Below, piece after piece: positions 28,982 through 38,157 of a DNA stretch of 64,000 nucleotides. This DNA is from Gordonibacter sp. An230 (GTDB lineage: Bacteria > Actinomycetota > Coriobacteriia > Coriobacteriales > Eggerthellaceae). Below the pieces are notes generated by a model that saw only the letters and a program-made list of their open reading frames with translations, had not been told where the DNA came from and ran no database searches. The stretch's first letter is position 1. Every line of letters starts with the position of its first letter. The DNA lies in NCBI RefSeq assembly GCF_002159915.1, contig NZ_NFJP01000010.1:1-64000 (forward strand), read 5' to 3'. The position numbers and the translations under genes are program-made.

Positions 28982-29709
28982 CGTTCCACCCACTCAAGAA
29001 TCGCGGTGCCGTTGGTGATGTTCAGGTGGCATCGTCCGTTGATTTCGAAGTAATCCGAATCAATCGTTACCGGCGCGGTCTGGTTGTTAACCGTCGCGTG
29101 CTCGGTCTCCATGTCAAGCCTGATGGTGCTTGAAGACGTGAGCGCGGTGTTGATAGCCACGAACTCGCCGGTATCGACGTTCGTAATCCGCCACGCGCTG
29201 CCAGCGGAGGGCTTCGCCGTGACCTTCAGGTAAGCGGGGCGGTTGCCGCCAGCGTTTACGTAGACGTTGCCCGCCGAAACCTCCATGCGGCGCTTCTGCC
29301 CGTAATAGTCGGGGTCGCCGACATGGAAAGTCACGGTGGTTGTCGGGCAATCGTCCGTGATCTCGTCTAGGTCGGTGCTGCCGCTCACGATTGCGAGCAG
29401 GTAGCGCGTCGGGTCATCGGGAAGGTAGAGCGGCGCGGGTTCTTCAGTCCAGAGAGCCGCCGCGAGCTTGTGCCGCATCTCCGCGACCTCGCGGCGGTCT
29501 TCAGTCCTAAGCCAAATCTCAACGGGGAGGTCGTAGCCGCCACGGTAGGCGCTCTTGAAAACCTCGCCGTGCCGCCCCGGCACGCTCTCGAACGTCGCGT
29601 TGACGGTCGCCATGATGGGGCGGCGCACCTTGCAGTAAACCAGCTTCGATAGGTCGGTGCCGTTGAAGATGATTCGGTCGTGCTGGTTCCTAGTCCGTCT
29701 AAGTTGCAA
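28972..29709 (-). CDS. Distal tail protein (Dit)
   Basis: 245 residues, TTG start with GGGGGTG upstream. IIFNGTDLSKLVYCKVRRP, then GRHGEVFKSAYRGGYDLPVEIWLRTEDRREVAEMRHKLAAAL..PLYLPDDPTRYLLAIVSGSTDLDE is the classical siphovirus Dit pattern. Forms the hub linking tail tube and tip. Overlaps the tape measure gene by 11 bp. Confidence 0.85.
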   Translation of the reverse strand: MQLRRTRNQHDRIIFNGTDLSKLVYCKVRRPIMATVNATFESVPGRHGEVFKSAYRGGYDLPVEIWLRTEDRREVAEMRHKLAAALWTEEPAPLYLPDDPTRYLLAIVSGSTDLDEITDDCPTTTVTFHVGDPDYYGQKRRMEVSAGNVYVNAGGNRPAYLKVTAKPSAGSAWRITNVDTGEFVAINTALTSSSTIRLDMETEHATVNNQTAPVTIDSDYFEINGRCHLNITNGTAILEWVERWL

Positions 29710-32353
29710 CTGGCACCCCCCTTTGCTTCAGCTTGCTTGCGATGCCAGCGCCGATCTGCTGGCCTGTCTCGTATGCGTCCACTCCGTCAGCGACCGTGGC
29801 GTAAACCGTCACGGCGACGTTAACGGGCTGGCTCGGCGTGTCGGCGAACCGCGAGAAGGCGCGGTTGACCGACGTTTCGATGAAGCCTTGCAGCTGCTTC
29901 TCAGGCGCGATGAACTCGCCGCCCGCCTCGCCAACGCCGACGATTGAAGGCTCATCGAAATAGCCGCCGCGCGCGTACCAACTAACGCTTACGCTGGGAA
30001 GGCGAACCGGTCCCAAATCCCACCAGCTAACGGAGAAATGGGGCAACTTCACCTTCGGTATGCTGATCCTGATTCCGCTGAAGGCGTTCATGATCTTCTG
30101 CGGAATGCTCGAAATCGCGTTCCATGCGCTTTCGATAGGGTTCTCTATGAAGCCCCGAATGCTGTTGAACACGCCCTGCACCTTCGAGCCAAGGCCGGGG
30201 AATCCCAGCTTGTCGCCGATGCGGTCTGCGATGCTAACCGCCGTGCTCTCGGCAGCGTCAAGCTTCGAGCCGATGTTGTCTTTGATCGCGTTGAAGGCGT
30301 TTGCCGCTTGGCTCTTCGCCGTCTCCCAGTCGCCGTTCATTGCGGCTTGCAGAGCGCCAGCCGCCGAGCTGCCAACGGTCTTCGCGGTGTTCATGTCGTT
30401 CTGAACCGTGGAAGCGATTTGCCCGAAGGCCGAATCGGTGTTGCCGGTTAGGTTGTTCCACCAGTTAGACACGGTATCGACTGCGCCTTGTGCGAGGTTC
30501 CCGACGTTGGTTTTAAGATCATTCCAAGCGTTCGAAGCGCCGGTTTTGATGTTCTCCCACGTGTCGGAAGCGCCTTGCTTCAACTGCTCCCACTTCTCGC
30601 CAACGCCGGTGCAGAAATCCGAAACGCCGGTGCTGACCTGCTCCCAGATTCCGCCCCAGAACTCAGGCACGCCAGCGAAGAAATCCTGCACGGCTTGCCA
30701 CTTCTCCGAAATCCAGCCGGTGAAGTCAGACCACATCTGCTTACCCGTCTCGGTCTGCGTGAAGAACCACGTAAGGCCAGCGACGGCGGCTGACACGGCG
30801 GCAACGCCAAGGCCGATAGGATGCGCGGCGATAAGCCCGGTAAATCCCGTCCAGCCGCTAGATAGCGTGCCGGTGAGCATGCTTCCAAGACCGCCCGCCT
30901 TGGTGACGATGTTAGAGAAGCCGGTTCCGATCTTGCTTAGAAAGCCCGTGTCGCCCATGAGCTTCTTAGCGCCGCCCCAAAGCTCGCCAGCGGTCTTGAA
31001 GGCGCTTCCCACGCCCTCTGCGGCTTCCATCGTCTTACCAATGGCGGTTGTCACGCCGCCGAATGCGACCGCGCCGAGCGCGAGGTTATTAACAAGCGTC
31101 TGCTGCTCTGGCGTTAGGTTCTTGTACCAACCCGTGACGGCTTCGAGCGCGGGCGCGAGCGTGTTAAGAAGGCTCGTGCCGATCTCGGTAACGGCGGTCT
31201 TGACGGGCAAGGCCGCTTCGCCGAGTTCCTGCATGCTCTGGTTCATCTCGTTCTGCGCGTCGCGCGAAGCGAGAAGGTCTTTGTTCGTCTCTTGGTACTG
31301 CCGCCCCGCGTCCGCGTAAAGCCCGGTAAGCGTCTCGGTGATGAGCTGCGAGCGCTCCTGCTCGCTTCCGCACGCGGCAAGAGCAGCGTTGAAAGCGTCT
31401 TCTTTGGTCTGACCCTCGGCGACCGCCTGATTGAACGCGGCCTGAGCCGAAGAGTGTCCGGAAAGCGCCGCGCTCCACTGCTCGGCGGATGCCGTAGACC
31501 AGTTGAGCGCGTCGGCAAGACCGCCAGTGACGGTGCCCGTGTGCGCCGTCTCCTGCGCTGCTTCCGCCAAGTTCTGAAGCGGCAGAGCGTCGCCGAATGT
31601 CGCGTAAGCGCCAGCGGCAATGTCCGTCCACTGCTGCAATTCCTGCTCGTTGGTTGTCAGGCGCGCTAGGTTCTGGCTCGCTTCCGTGGCAGACGAAGAA
31701 TCGCCAAGGATGCGGTAGAAGCTCGCATAGGTCGAAGATGCTTGCTCGGCGGTGCCGCCAGCGCTCACCCATGCCGTTTCGAGCTGCCCGCTCTGCTGTA
31801 TCGCTTCCTCTTGGCTCGATGCAAGGCCGGTGAGCGCTCCAGCCGCGCCGATGATGCCGCCAGACAATGCCGTTCCCGCGCTCGAGATCTTAGACCCGGC
31901 GTTTGAAAGCTTGTCGGCGTTGTCCTCGATGGTCTGACCAACCTTGTAAAGCGCCGTGCGCGATGCGTCCGCTTCGCGCGCCGTGTCCGCAAGCTCGCTG
32001 CCGTAGCTGTCAAGCTGGCGCTCGCACTGCATGATCGCGCGCTTCAGGCTGTCGTACTGCCGTTCCTCCTGAGCCGTGAGCTGCGCGCCGCTCTGCTTCT
32101 TGCTCTCCAACTGAGCGAGCGCTTGCTTGTAAGCATCAAGCTTCTGCTTCGTCTCGCCGTAGGCAGAGTTGAGCGCCTTTACCTTCTGCTCTAGCAGCTC
32201 GGTGTTTCCTGGGTCGAACTTCAGCGCCTTGTTGATATCGCGCAAGTCGCTTTGGGTGTCGCGCGATGCTTGCTGAACCTTCTTCAGGGCGCTTTGAAGC
32301 TCGGTAGTGTCGCCGCCGAACTTGATAACAAGCCCCTTGTAAGTGACCGCCAC
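29699..32353 (-). CDS. Tail tape measure protein
   Basis: 884 residues, GTG start after GAGGGGTGA. The N-terminus MAVTYKGLVIKFGGDTTELQSALKKVQQASRD is typical, followed by coiled coil (about 20-130). There are hydrophobic segments around 165-190, 430-450 and 525-545, and a C-terminal basic/proline part. At about 2.65 kb it predicts a tail of roughly 130 nm by the usual rule of thumb (inference). Confidence 0.92.
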   Translation of the reverse strand: MAVTYKGLVIKFGGDTTELQSALKKVQQASRDTQSDLRDINKALKFDPGNTELLEQKVKALNSAYGETKQKLDAYKQALAQLESKKQSGAQLTAQEERQYDSLKRAIMQCERQLDSYGSELADTAREADASRTALYKVGQTIEDNADKLSNAGSKISSAGTALSGGIIGAAGALTGLASSQEEAIQQSGQLETAWVSAGGTAEQASSTYASFYRILGDSSSATEASQNLARLTTNEQELQQWTDIAAGAYATFGDALPLQNLAEAAQETAHTGTVTGGLADALNWSTASAEQWSAALSGHSSAQAAFNQAVAEGQTKEDAFNAALAACGSEQERSQLITETLTGLYADAGRQYQETNKDLLASRDAQNEMNQSMQELGEAALPVKTAVTEIGTSLLNTLAPALEAVTGWYKNLTPEQQTLVNNLALGAVAFGGVTTAIGKTMEAAEGVGSAFKTAGELWGGAKKLMGDTGFLSKIGTGFSNIVTKAGGLGSMLTGTLSSGWTGFTGLIAAHPIGLGVAAVSAAVAGLTWFFTQTETGKQMWSDFTGWISEKWQAVQDFFAGVPEFWGGIWEQVSTGVSDFCTGVGEKWEQLKQGASDTWENIKTGASNAWNDLKTNVGNLAQGAVDTVSNWWNNLTGNTDSAFGQIASTVQNDMNTAKTVGSSAAGALQAAMNGDWETAKSQAANAFNAIKDNIGSKLDAAESTAVSIADRIGDKLGFPGLGSKVQGVFNSIRGFIENPIESAWNAISSIPQKIMNAFSGIRISIPKVKLPHFSVSWWDLGPVRLPSVSVSWYARGGYFDEPSIVGVGEAGGEFIAPEKQLQGFIETSVNRAFSRFADTPSQPVNVAVTVYATVADGVDAYETGQQIGAGIASKLKQRGVPVAT

Positions 32354-32443
32354 GTAATCACCCCTCTTCGGTTGTCAAAGTCCCATGAGTGCTTGAAGCA
32401 ACGCGCCCTCGCGGGTGCGCTGCCGTCAAGAACTCACTTCACG

Positions 32444-32713
32444 TCATGACCAGAACGCGGCTTCTGCCTTGCGCGCCTTCTCGTCCTCGTCGTAGTGCGC
32501 CGCAGCGTCGGCGTAGAACGCGTTAATCTCCAGAAGGTCTTTAACCTGCCGGTAGCTCATCATCTGAAGGTCTGAGAGCGTCAGTCCGCATTGCTGGCAG
32601 TTGTAGATGTATCGCGCGTCGCACGCGTCTTGCAGGTTACTTGGAAGCGGCGGGGCTGGCCTTTTCGGCTCCCTCGGCTTCCACTGCATCTTTCGCGGCG
32701 CTTGGAAAAAAGT
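32444..32713 (-). CDS. Tail assembly chaperone, downstream frame (gpT-like)
   Basis: Open frame whose only possible independent start is a weak TTG at 32725. It overlaps the end of the upstream chaperone frame and is probably reached by +1 frameshifting at the run TTTTTTC (32711-32705): Phe-tRNA would slip from UUU to UUC. It encodes a Cys-containing region (YIYNCQQCGLTLSDLQMMSYRQVKDLLEI) typical of the gpT part of chaperones in actinophages. The tape measure gene follows. Confidence 0.65.
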   Translation of the reverse strand, partial: TFFQAPRKMQWKPREPKRPAPPLPSNLQDACDARYIYNCQQCGLTLSDLQMMSYRQVKDLLEINAFYADAAAHYDEDEKARKAEAAFWS

Positions 32714-33047
32714 TGTCCTCGACAATGCGCATCACGTCGGAAGCCCAACCGTCCCTGCGCTCCAAGTTGTACGCGTCCGATGGGAAGGAAGAAACCTACT
32801 CATCGAATCCGGTATCGAACTTCGGCGTTGCGGTCTTGATGCACGCGTAGAAGATTTCGAGAAGCGGGACGATAGCGGGCACGTCGCTAGTCATGAGAGA
32901 ACCGGCGATCTTGGAAACCGCGTCCGCAATGTCCTTCGGTCGCTTCCTCCCTCCATCGACAACCTCATTGAAGCATCGAGAATAGGCAATCGGCGTGAAC
33001 GCGTTGAAGGTCGCTTCGAACTCATTTTCGCCAACCTTGATAACCAT
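32637..33047 (-). pseudogene. Tail assembly chaperone gpG with in-frame amber codon
   Basis: From the ATG at 33047 (AGGAGG upstream) the frame reads MVIKVGENEFEATFNAFTPI... and stops at TAG (32798-32796) after 83 codons. The same frame stays open for 52 more codons (VSSFPSDAYNLERRDGWASDVMRIVEDNFFPSAAKD...) up to TAA at 32639-32637. That extension looks like the normal end of the protein and contains the frameshift run, so TAG probably arose from TGG (Trp). Either the prophage tail gene is broken, the codon is suppressed, or there is a sequencing error. Confidence 0.65.
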
Positions 33048-33057
33048 TCGCAACCTC

Positions 33058-33651
33058 CTACTCGGACGGGGTCTTGTGCGCAAGCTCGATATCGACCGCA
33101 TCAAAGAAGGTGTCGTAATCGGCAAGGCCGGTGAAGCTGTCATAGCCGCTCGTGCGAATGTCGGTGCTCGGGATGGTGACGGGTCGCCACGTGAACGGGT
33201 AATCGAGCTGCGTAATCTCCGGCGTATCCTGAATGGTGTTAAGCTCCTGCGTCGGCTTCGAGAGCTGGCACATGAGAAGGCAGCGGCGGCGACCGAGCAC
33301 GTGCCCCGGCTGCTCGCACATGAAGGCGAACTTTTTAGGCGTTCGGTCTGCGCTCAGGATGGTTCGCCCGTCCTGCGCGATCTCGTAGCCCACGAGGTCT
33401 GCGATGAGCTGGCGAAGATCAGCCGTCCCCTCGGTGTCGTAGAAGCTCATGGTGCCGCTTCCGCCGTTGTCCTGCTGCTTGTCAAGCCAAACCTCGTTGT
33501 CGGCGTAGCTAGAAGCCGTCTCAACGGTCGGCTCCATGCTGATAGCGACGGTGCCCGCGACGTGCACGGGGTCTTCGTAGGTAAGCGCGTCTTCGTCGGT
33601 GCAGATCGCGAAATGCGAGTTCTTCACGCCGAAGAATCCGTTTCGTGCCAT
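33058..33651 (-). CDS. Major tail protein
   Basis: 197 residues. Start MARNGFFGVKNSHFAICTDE, GTVAISMEPTVETASSYADNEVW and the length match phi13-type major tail tube proteins. Position directly before the chaperone genes supports it. AGGAGAG precedes the ATG. Confidence 0.85.
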   Translation of the reverse strand: MARNGFFGVKNSHFAICTDEDALTYEDPVHVAGTVAISMEPTVETASSYADNEVWLDKQQDNGGSGTMSFYDTEGTADLRQLIADLVGYEIAQDGRTILSADRTPKKFAFMCEQPGHVLGRRRCLLMCQLSKPTQELNTIQDTPEITQLDYPFTWRPVTIPSTDIRTSGYDSFTGLADYDTFFDAVDIELAHKTPSE

Positions 33652-33661
33652 TTGGTCTCTC

Positions 33662-33991
33662 CTAACTCTCGGCGACGTTCACGGTGAACGCCGCTTCGGT
33701 AAGCTCTTCTGAATCAATGTTCGTGATGCTCAGCATGAACGGGCACTCTGCGGCTTCGAGCGCATCGCGTATGCGTTTCTCGGTCGCGTAGTCGCGGTGC
33801 CGCGTGTAGAGCGCGATATCGTAGGGCATCCACGAAAGGTAGGTGCCGTTGTCCGCGTAGGCCGCTTCGTTGTAGCCCGCGACAAGGCAGATGAAGGGCG
33901 GTGCCGGTTCCTCACCGTCAGCGAAGCGCTGGTTAGCCCACGGGATGCCGAGCGAATCGAGAACGCCGCAGAGCGCCTTTAGCTCAATCAT
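33662..33991 (-). CDS. Head-tail/tail completion protein
   Basis: 109 residues from the ATG at 33991, overlapping the upstream gene by ATGA. Segments LDSLGIPWANQRF, PPFICLVAGYNEAAYADNGTY and YDIALYTRHRDYATEKRIRDALEAA fit small tail-completion proteins. It precedes the major tail protein. Confidence 0.68.
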   Translation of the reverse strand: MIELKALCGVLDSLGIPWANQRFADGEEPAPPFICLVAGYNEAAYADNGTYLSWMPYDIALYTRHRDYATEKRIRDALEAAECPFMLSITNIDSEELTEAAFTVNVAES

Positions 33992-34359
33992 CGTCCGTCG
34001 CCCCCCATCTCCGCGAACTCTCGCGCCACTTGGTCTGCAACCTTCCTGATAACGCCGTCGCCGGGAACGGTGCCGTAATCCTCGCCAGTCTGGTCCGTGA
34101 TCTGGTGGCCGTTCTCCAACAGGTGCGTTAGCTGGTATCGCCGGTTGTGCACGGTGCATTCGGTGCCCGTCTCATCGGTCTTAACGTCGGCCTTCCAGCC
34201 CTTCTTGTAAGCACCGGTGCGCACCTTGCTTTCTTGCTTCAACAGCTTTACGGCGCGCCTTCCTGCTTCGCCCGCGTTCTCAGCGAGCGCGGAAACGTTG
34301 TCTTCCACGCACTCTTTCATGCAGCTGCTTATGAACCGCTCGATGCTCTGCTCAGCCAC
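33988..34359 (-). CDS. HK97 gp10-like head-tail protein
   Basis: 123 residues, GTG start. RRAVKLLKQESKVRTGAYKKGW is typical of gp10-like proteins (residue-rich TGxYxxGW motif), as is the later HLLENGHQI. Neck component between head and tail. Confidence 0.82.
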   Translation of the reverse strand: MAEQSIERFISSCMKECVEDNVSALAENAGEAGRRAVKLLKQESKVRTGAYKKGWKADVKTDETGTECTVHNRRYQLTHLLENGHQITDQTGEDYGTVPGDGVIRKVADQVAREFAEMGGDGR

Positions 34360-34663
34360 GGTCGCCCACCACCTCAGCGAGCGTCAGGCGCACGAAGTCG
34401 GGGCTTGACCTGTCAACGCGCGCGACCGTGAGCCGCGCGCCGTCGAACTCGACTAGCCGCTCACCTTCGTATGCGCTCTTGCGAATCTGCAATACGGCTT
34501 CGGGGTGTACGCCAGCGGCAGCGGCGGCGTAATAGGCCGCGTCGCCCATAGAGAAGACGTTGCAGAACACCTTGCGCTTTGTTTCCTCCGTCTGCTGCAC
34601 GCCGTATTCGTCCTTCTTGACGGTCTTAGCGATGAGCTGGCACGTGCCAGCCCACATGCTCAT
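34352..34663 (-). CDS. Head closure protein
   Basis: 103 residues. Small beta-rich protein (QLIAKTVKKDEYGVQQTEETKRKVFCNVFSM ... YEGERLVEFDGARLTVARVDRSSPDFVRLTLAE), like SPP1 gp16/HK97 head-closure proteins. Position between connector and gp10-like supports this. Confidence 0.7.
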   Translation of the reverse strand: MSMWAGTCQLIAKTVKKDEYGVQQTEETKRKVFCNVFSMGDAAYYAAAAAGVHPEAVLQIRKSAYEGERLVEFDGARLTVARVDRSSPDFVRLTLAEVVGDRG

Positions 34664-34962
34664 TTCACGCCCCCGAACTCCGAGCTGCCGCGCATCATGG
34701 TTAGCAAATCGTCGAAGCTCTGAGTAAGGCGGTCGGCATCGGGGTTGTCCATGCCGAAGGTCGCCTTGCAGTAGACCTTCACCGCGAGCCGAACCGTGCT
34801 GTTCGAATCGTCGGCGGCTACGGTATCGGCAACGCCGCCCGCGCGCATCGCGGCGCGGGCGGCTTCGATGAGGTCTTCGATCTCAGCGTCAAAGTCGGTG
34901 CAGTCGGCGGGAATCCTCAGCGCTTCGCGGCACGCGTCAAGCAGCTTCGGCTTCTCTGCCAT
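34660..34962 (-). CDS. Head-tail connector (gp6-like)
   Basis: 100 residues. All-helical, DACREALRIPADCTDFDAEIEDLIEAARAAM then a second helical pair, matching gp6-like DNA-packaging connectors. Overlaps the next gene by 4 bp. Confidence 0.75.
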   Translation of the reverse strand: MAEKPKLLDACREALRIPADCTDFDAEIEDLIEAARAAMRAGGVADTVAADDSNSTVRLAVKVYCKATFGMDNPDADRLTQSFDDLLTMMRGSSEFGGVK

Positions 34963-34976
34963 CTGTCACCACCTCG

Positions 34977-36257
34977 TTACTTTGCGGCGGTGCCGATGGT
35001 GAGCTGGCCGAAAGACTTAGGCACGACAAGCCCGCCGTCGAAGAGCAGGTATCCGTCAAAGCAGCGCTTCTGCGTACCCGGCTCGACGTAGGGCGTAATG
35101 TCCACTCCGTCGAAGATGTTTCCACGGAACAGGTCGGGATAGCCCGCCTTGATGATACCGTCCGCCATCGAATCGTCGCGCTTAACGAGCTTGCCGAAGA
35201 TATGACCCTCAACGGCGGGGTCTTCGGTCTTCTCGTCCACGAAGTAAGAGCGCCCGTTGGCATCCTCGACCATAGCAATGTGGTTCCAAATAGTGTTGCC
35301 GTTGGCGTAGATAATGCAGCCCTTCGGCGCGGGGTTGCCGTAGGTGTAGAGCAGGCCAAGAAGCTTGGTGATATCCGCCTTGGCAAGCGTGCCAGCGGTG
35401 GCGCAGTTAATCTTGTTGCCGGAATCCATGCCGAGCGTGCCGTCAACAGTCTTGGCGTGGACACGCGCGTTGGCGGCGACGGCAAGGCGCGCGCCAGTCT
35501 CGTTGACGATGTACTGCTCAAAGCCGTTGATAGACTGAACCGCCATCTTGCGGCTCATCTTGACGGTCTTCTTGATCTCCTCGCCCGTAAGGGTGATGGT
35601 GTCGAACTCGTTCTGCTCCTCATCGGTGGGCGCTGCGCCCTCATCGGTCTTCGCCGCGTCGCCAGCCTTGATGCTCTTATGGCGGATAAGCTCGAACTGA
35701 TGCGGGAAGTTGTCCTTGTGGATGTCGCCGTAGAGAACAGCCGTGTTGTCAATCAGCGTGAAAATCTGCGTCTGAAGCTCGACGGGGATAACCGCATCGG
35801 TGTTGCTGGTCAGATGCGTAAACGCCGTGCGCTGCTCGATAAGGTGGTTGTACGCGTCGCGCTCAACCTGCGTAAGCTCGGTGCCACCGATGAGCTGCAC
35901 GCCGGAACGGCTGGCAATGTCCTTCACCCACGCGCGGCGGGCGGCGGCGTTGTAGTCGGTGGTGTCGCGCACCTGCGGAAGGGCACCGCGAGCGCTCGCG
36001 GAAGTCCCCAGCGGCACGGAATCGACACGGCGGGCGGTGCCGTTCTCGATAGCGGCGCGCGCAGCTGCAACGGTCGCGGTGTGGCTGTCGCGGCGCTGAG
36101 CGGCGGCGGCGTTGCGCTTCTCGATCTCGGCGGTAAGCGCGCTCATGCGCTCTGCGTCCTGCTCGGTCGGCTCGGTGTCGGTGCCGTCATCGGCCTTGTA
36201 CTTATCGACAAGACCCTGAAGCTCGTTAAGCAGGTCATCCATAGTCATCTCGTCCAT
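34977..36257 (-). CDS. HK97-type major capsid protein
   Basis: 426 residues from the ATG at 36257. The helical N-terminal delta domain (about 1-110: MDDLLNELQGLVDKYKAD...) would serve as scaffold and be removed by the protease encoded just upstream. The body has GGTELTQVERDAYNHL, VIPVELQTQIFTLI, and SRKMAVQSINGFEQYIV, the E-loop/A-domain pattern of HK97 capsids. Preceded by AAAGG. Confidence 0.9.
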   Translation of the reverse strand: MDEMTMDDLLNELQGLVDKYKADDGTDTEPTEQDAERMSALTAEIEKRNAAAAQRRDSHTATVAAARAAIENGTARRVDSVPLGTSASARGALPQVRDTTDYNAAARRAWVKDIASRSGVQLIGGTELTQVERDAYNHLIEQRTAFTHLTSNTDAVIPVELQTQIFTLIDNTAVLYGDIHKDNFPHQFELIRHKSIKAGDAAKTDEGAAPTDEEQNEFDTITLTGEEIKKTVKMSRKMAVQSINGFEQYIVNETGARLAVAANARVHAKTVDGTLGMDSGNKINCATAGTLAKADITKLLGLLYTYGNPAPKGCIIYANGNTIWNHIAMVEDANGRSYFVDEKTEDPAVEGHIFGKLVKRDDSMADGIIKAGYPDLFRGNIFDGVDITPYVEPGTQKRCFDGYLLFDGGLVVPKSFGQLTIGTAAK

Positions 36258-36261
36258 CGTT

Positions 36262-36897
36262 CTAAACCTTTCTGCTCTTGGCGATTGCCAGTGTCGCCCT
36301 CGCAACGGCAAGGGCACTCTTACGGCGCGCAAGCTCCTTGCGCGACTGCTCAATCGCTCCGTTGAGCAGGTTTCTTGCTGATATCTCGGTGTTCGGGTCA
36401 GCCGGAAGGCTGACGGCGGACACGTCGAAAACCTTTTTGACGCGCGTAATGGTCGTAGTATGCGTCTCGCGGTCGTATTCGTCTGCCGCTACCGTGAAAG
36501 CCCATGACATGCGCGTGATAAGACCGGCCTTTATCTCTTCGAAGAGATCGCGCGCGCCCTGAGAGCGCGACAGGTCGGCGGCGATGAAAAGCCCGTGCTC
36601 GTCCGGCTCCACAATGAGCGTCCCGTTGCTCATGCGGGCGTACACTCTGCCCGCATGGTCGAACTGAAGGATAACGTCGCTCATGTCCGCGCCGTCGAAA
36701 GCGCCCGGGTCGATGATCTCGCGATACTCGTTGCCGTCCCAGTCGGTGAAAAGCACGTATGGGTCGTTGAATGTCGATGCGTAGCCCTCGACGTAGTAAT
36801 CAGTGTCAAAGCGCTTGTTCGCGCTTCCGTCAGCCGTCCGCACGTTGAGCGGCACGGCAAGGGAACGGTATTGCCGCTCACTCGGTTTCGCTGGCAT
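36262..36897 (-). CDS. HK97 prohead protease
   Basis: 211 residues. VEGYASTFNDPYVLF and ILQFDHAGRVYARMSNGTLIVEPDEHGLFIAADL with the catalytic His, and TRMSWAFTV with the catalytic Ser, identify a U35 prohead protease. Basic helical C-terminus. Overlaps portal by 20 bp. Confidence 0.92.
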   Translation of the reverse strand: MPAKPSERQYRSLAVPLNVRTADGSANKRFDTDYYVEGYASTFNDPYVLFTDWDGNEYREIIDPGAFDGADMSDVILQFDHAGRVYARMSNGTLIVEPDEHGLFIAADLSRSQGARDLFEEIKAGLITRMSWAFTVAADEYDRETHTTTITRVKKVFDVSAVSLPADPNTEISARNLLNGAIEQSRKELARRKSALAVARATLAIAKSRKV

Positions 36898-38155
36898 CGT
36901 CTACCTCCTTGCTGGTTCCAACGCCGCTGCTCGCGTCGATAGCGGCTATGTTCGCGTTCGTCTGCGCGGCTTGCGCCGCCTGTTCCGCCGTGTGCTCGCT
37001 GATGAGCGCAAGGTCGATGTACTCGCCGCGTATGACGTGGCGCTCGCCGCCGTCGTAGTGCGGCGATTGGAAAACATCGGCAACCTGATTGCCGTTCCAG
37101 ATGCCACGGTCGAAGAGCGCGACCGAGACGTTAAGCTTCGTCGTGTTGCTGGCGAACTCTAGTCGGTTCGCGCTGAACATGATTGAGTTTCCGTGCGCTA
37201 TCTCGTTCGCCGTGTACGTCATGGAGGTGATAACGAAGCCGAGCTGAACAGCGAACGGCTCGATGCGTCCTTCGTAGTAGCTGTTGAAGGTGTCTTCGTC
37301 CGCGCGGTTCGTGACGATATCCTCATTGGAGCCGAAGAAGCGGTAAGCGCTCTTCTCGATTCGCTCCATCTGCGCCGCATCGACCGTGTAACTGTTCGGC
37401 GTTATCTGCTTCACGTCTGAAAACAGCTTGTCATATACGGCGATGCCGCCCGCGTTGTCTGCGGAAAGCTGAGCGTTGAACGCCTTGCGCGCCTTCTCTT
37501 GGTCGCCCTCGTTGCGGTTCTGGCTGAGCTTGCCGATGAACCGCACCGCCGCGCCCTGATTGATAGCCGACTGCTCGGCTTCGTTCTGTGCGTGCATCAG
37601 CTCCAACGTCGGCTGAAGAACGTTCGTGCCGTCGCCGAACAAATCGCTTTGGTACTGGTGGCGCGTCATAACGCCCACGCGCGACCACTCTACAAGCACG
37701 CTGTCGCCGGTCGGAAACGTGAGCTTCAGCCAAAGATCGCCGTCAACGTCGTATGCTTCGCACTGGCTCGGAAGAACGGGGTAATAGCCCGTTATAGTGG
37801 TGCCGTCTCCCGCGTCTATCGGGATGATGAGCGCCGTGTCGTTCACCTGAAGAATCGTCCAAACGCGCTTGATGAACTGCGGCGTTGTCATCCAAGGGTT
37901 AGGCTGCTGTCGCAGCGCTCGCGCAGCCGTCGGCTGAGCCGTGCCCGATACTTCGGGCTTCAGCTTGCTTGCGTGGTCTGCGCCGCTCTCGATGATGCTG
38001 CGCGTAAGCTCGGCTTCGTAAAGACCGCCCTGCCATGTCGTGAACGACGGCGCATAGGCCGTGAACGTGGAGAAATAGCCGTTGACAGCCTGCATCTGCG
38101 GACGGTGGAACACCGCATCGAAGAGCGAGCGCACGAACGGTTGTGATCTGCTCAA
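36878..38155 (-). CDS. Phage portal protein
   Basis: 425 residues from a TTG at 38155 chosen for AGGAGG 6 nt upstream. ALRQQPNPWMTTPQFIKRVWTILQVNDTALIIPI and GGIAVYDKLFSDVKQI are HK97-type portal segments. Ring at the capsid vertex for DNA entry. Starts 2 bp after the terminase stop. Confidence 0.9.
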   Translation of the reverse strand: MSRSQPFVRSLFDAVFHRPQMQAVNGYFSTFTAYAPSFTTWQGGLYEAELTRSIIESGADHASKLKPEVSGTAQPTAARALRQQPNPWMTTPQFIKRVWTILQVNDTALIIPIDAGDGTTITGYYPVLPSQCEAYDVDGDLWLKLTFPTGDSVLVEWSRVGVMTRHQYQSDLFGDGTNVLQPTLELMHAQNEAEQSAINQGAAVRFIGKLSQNRNEGDQEKARKAFNAQLSADNAGGIAVYDKLFSDVKQITPNSYTVDAAQMERIEKSAYRFFGSNEDIVTNRADEDTFNSYYEGRIEPFAVQLGFVITSMTYTANEIAHGNSIMFSANRLEFASNTTKLNVSVALFDRGIWNGNQVADVFQSPHYDGGERHVIRGEYIDLALISEHTAEQAAQAAQTNANIAAIDASSGVGTSKEVDDASETE

Positions 38156-38157
38156 CT

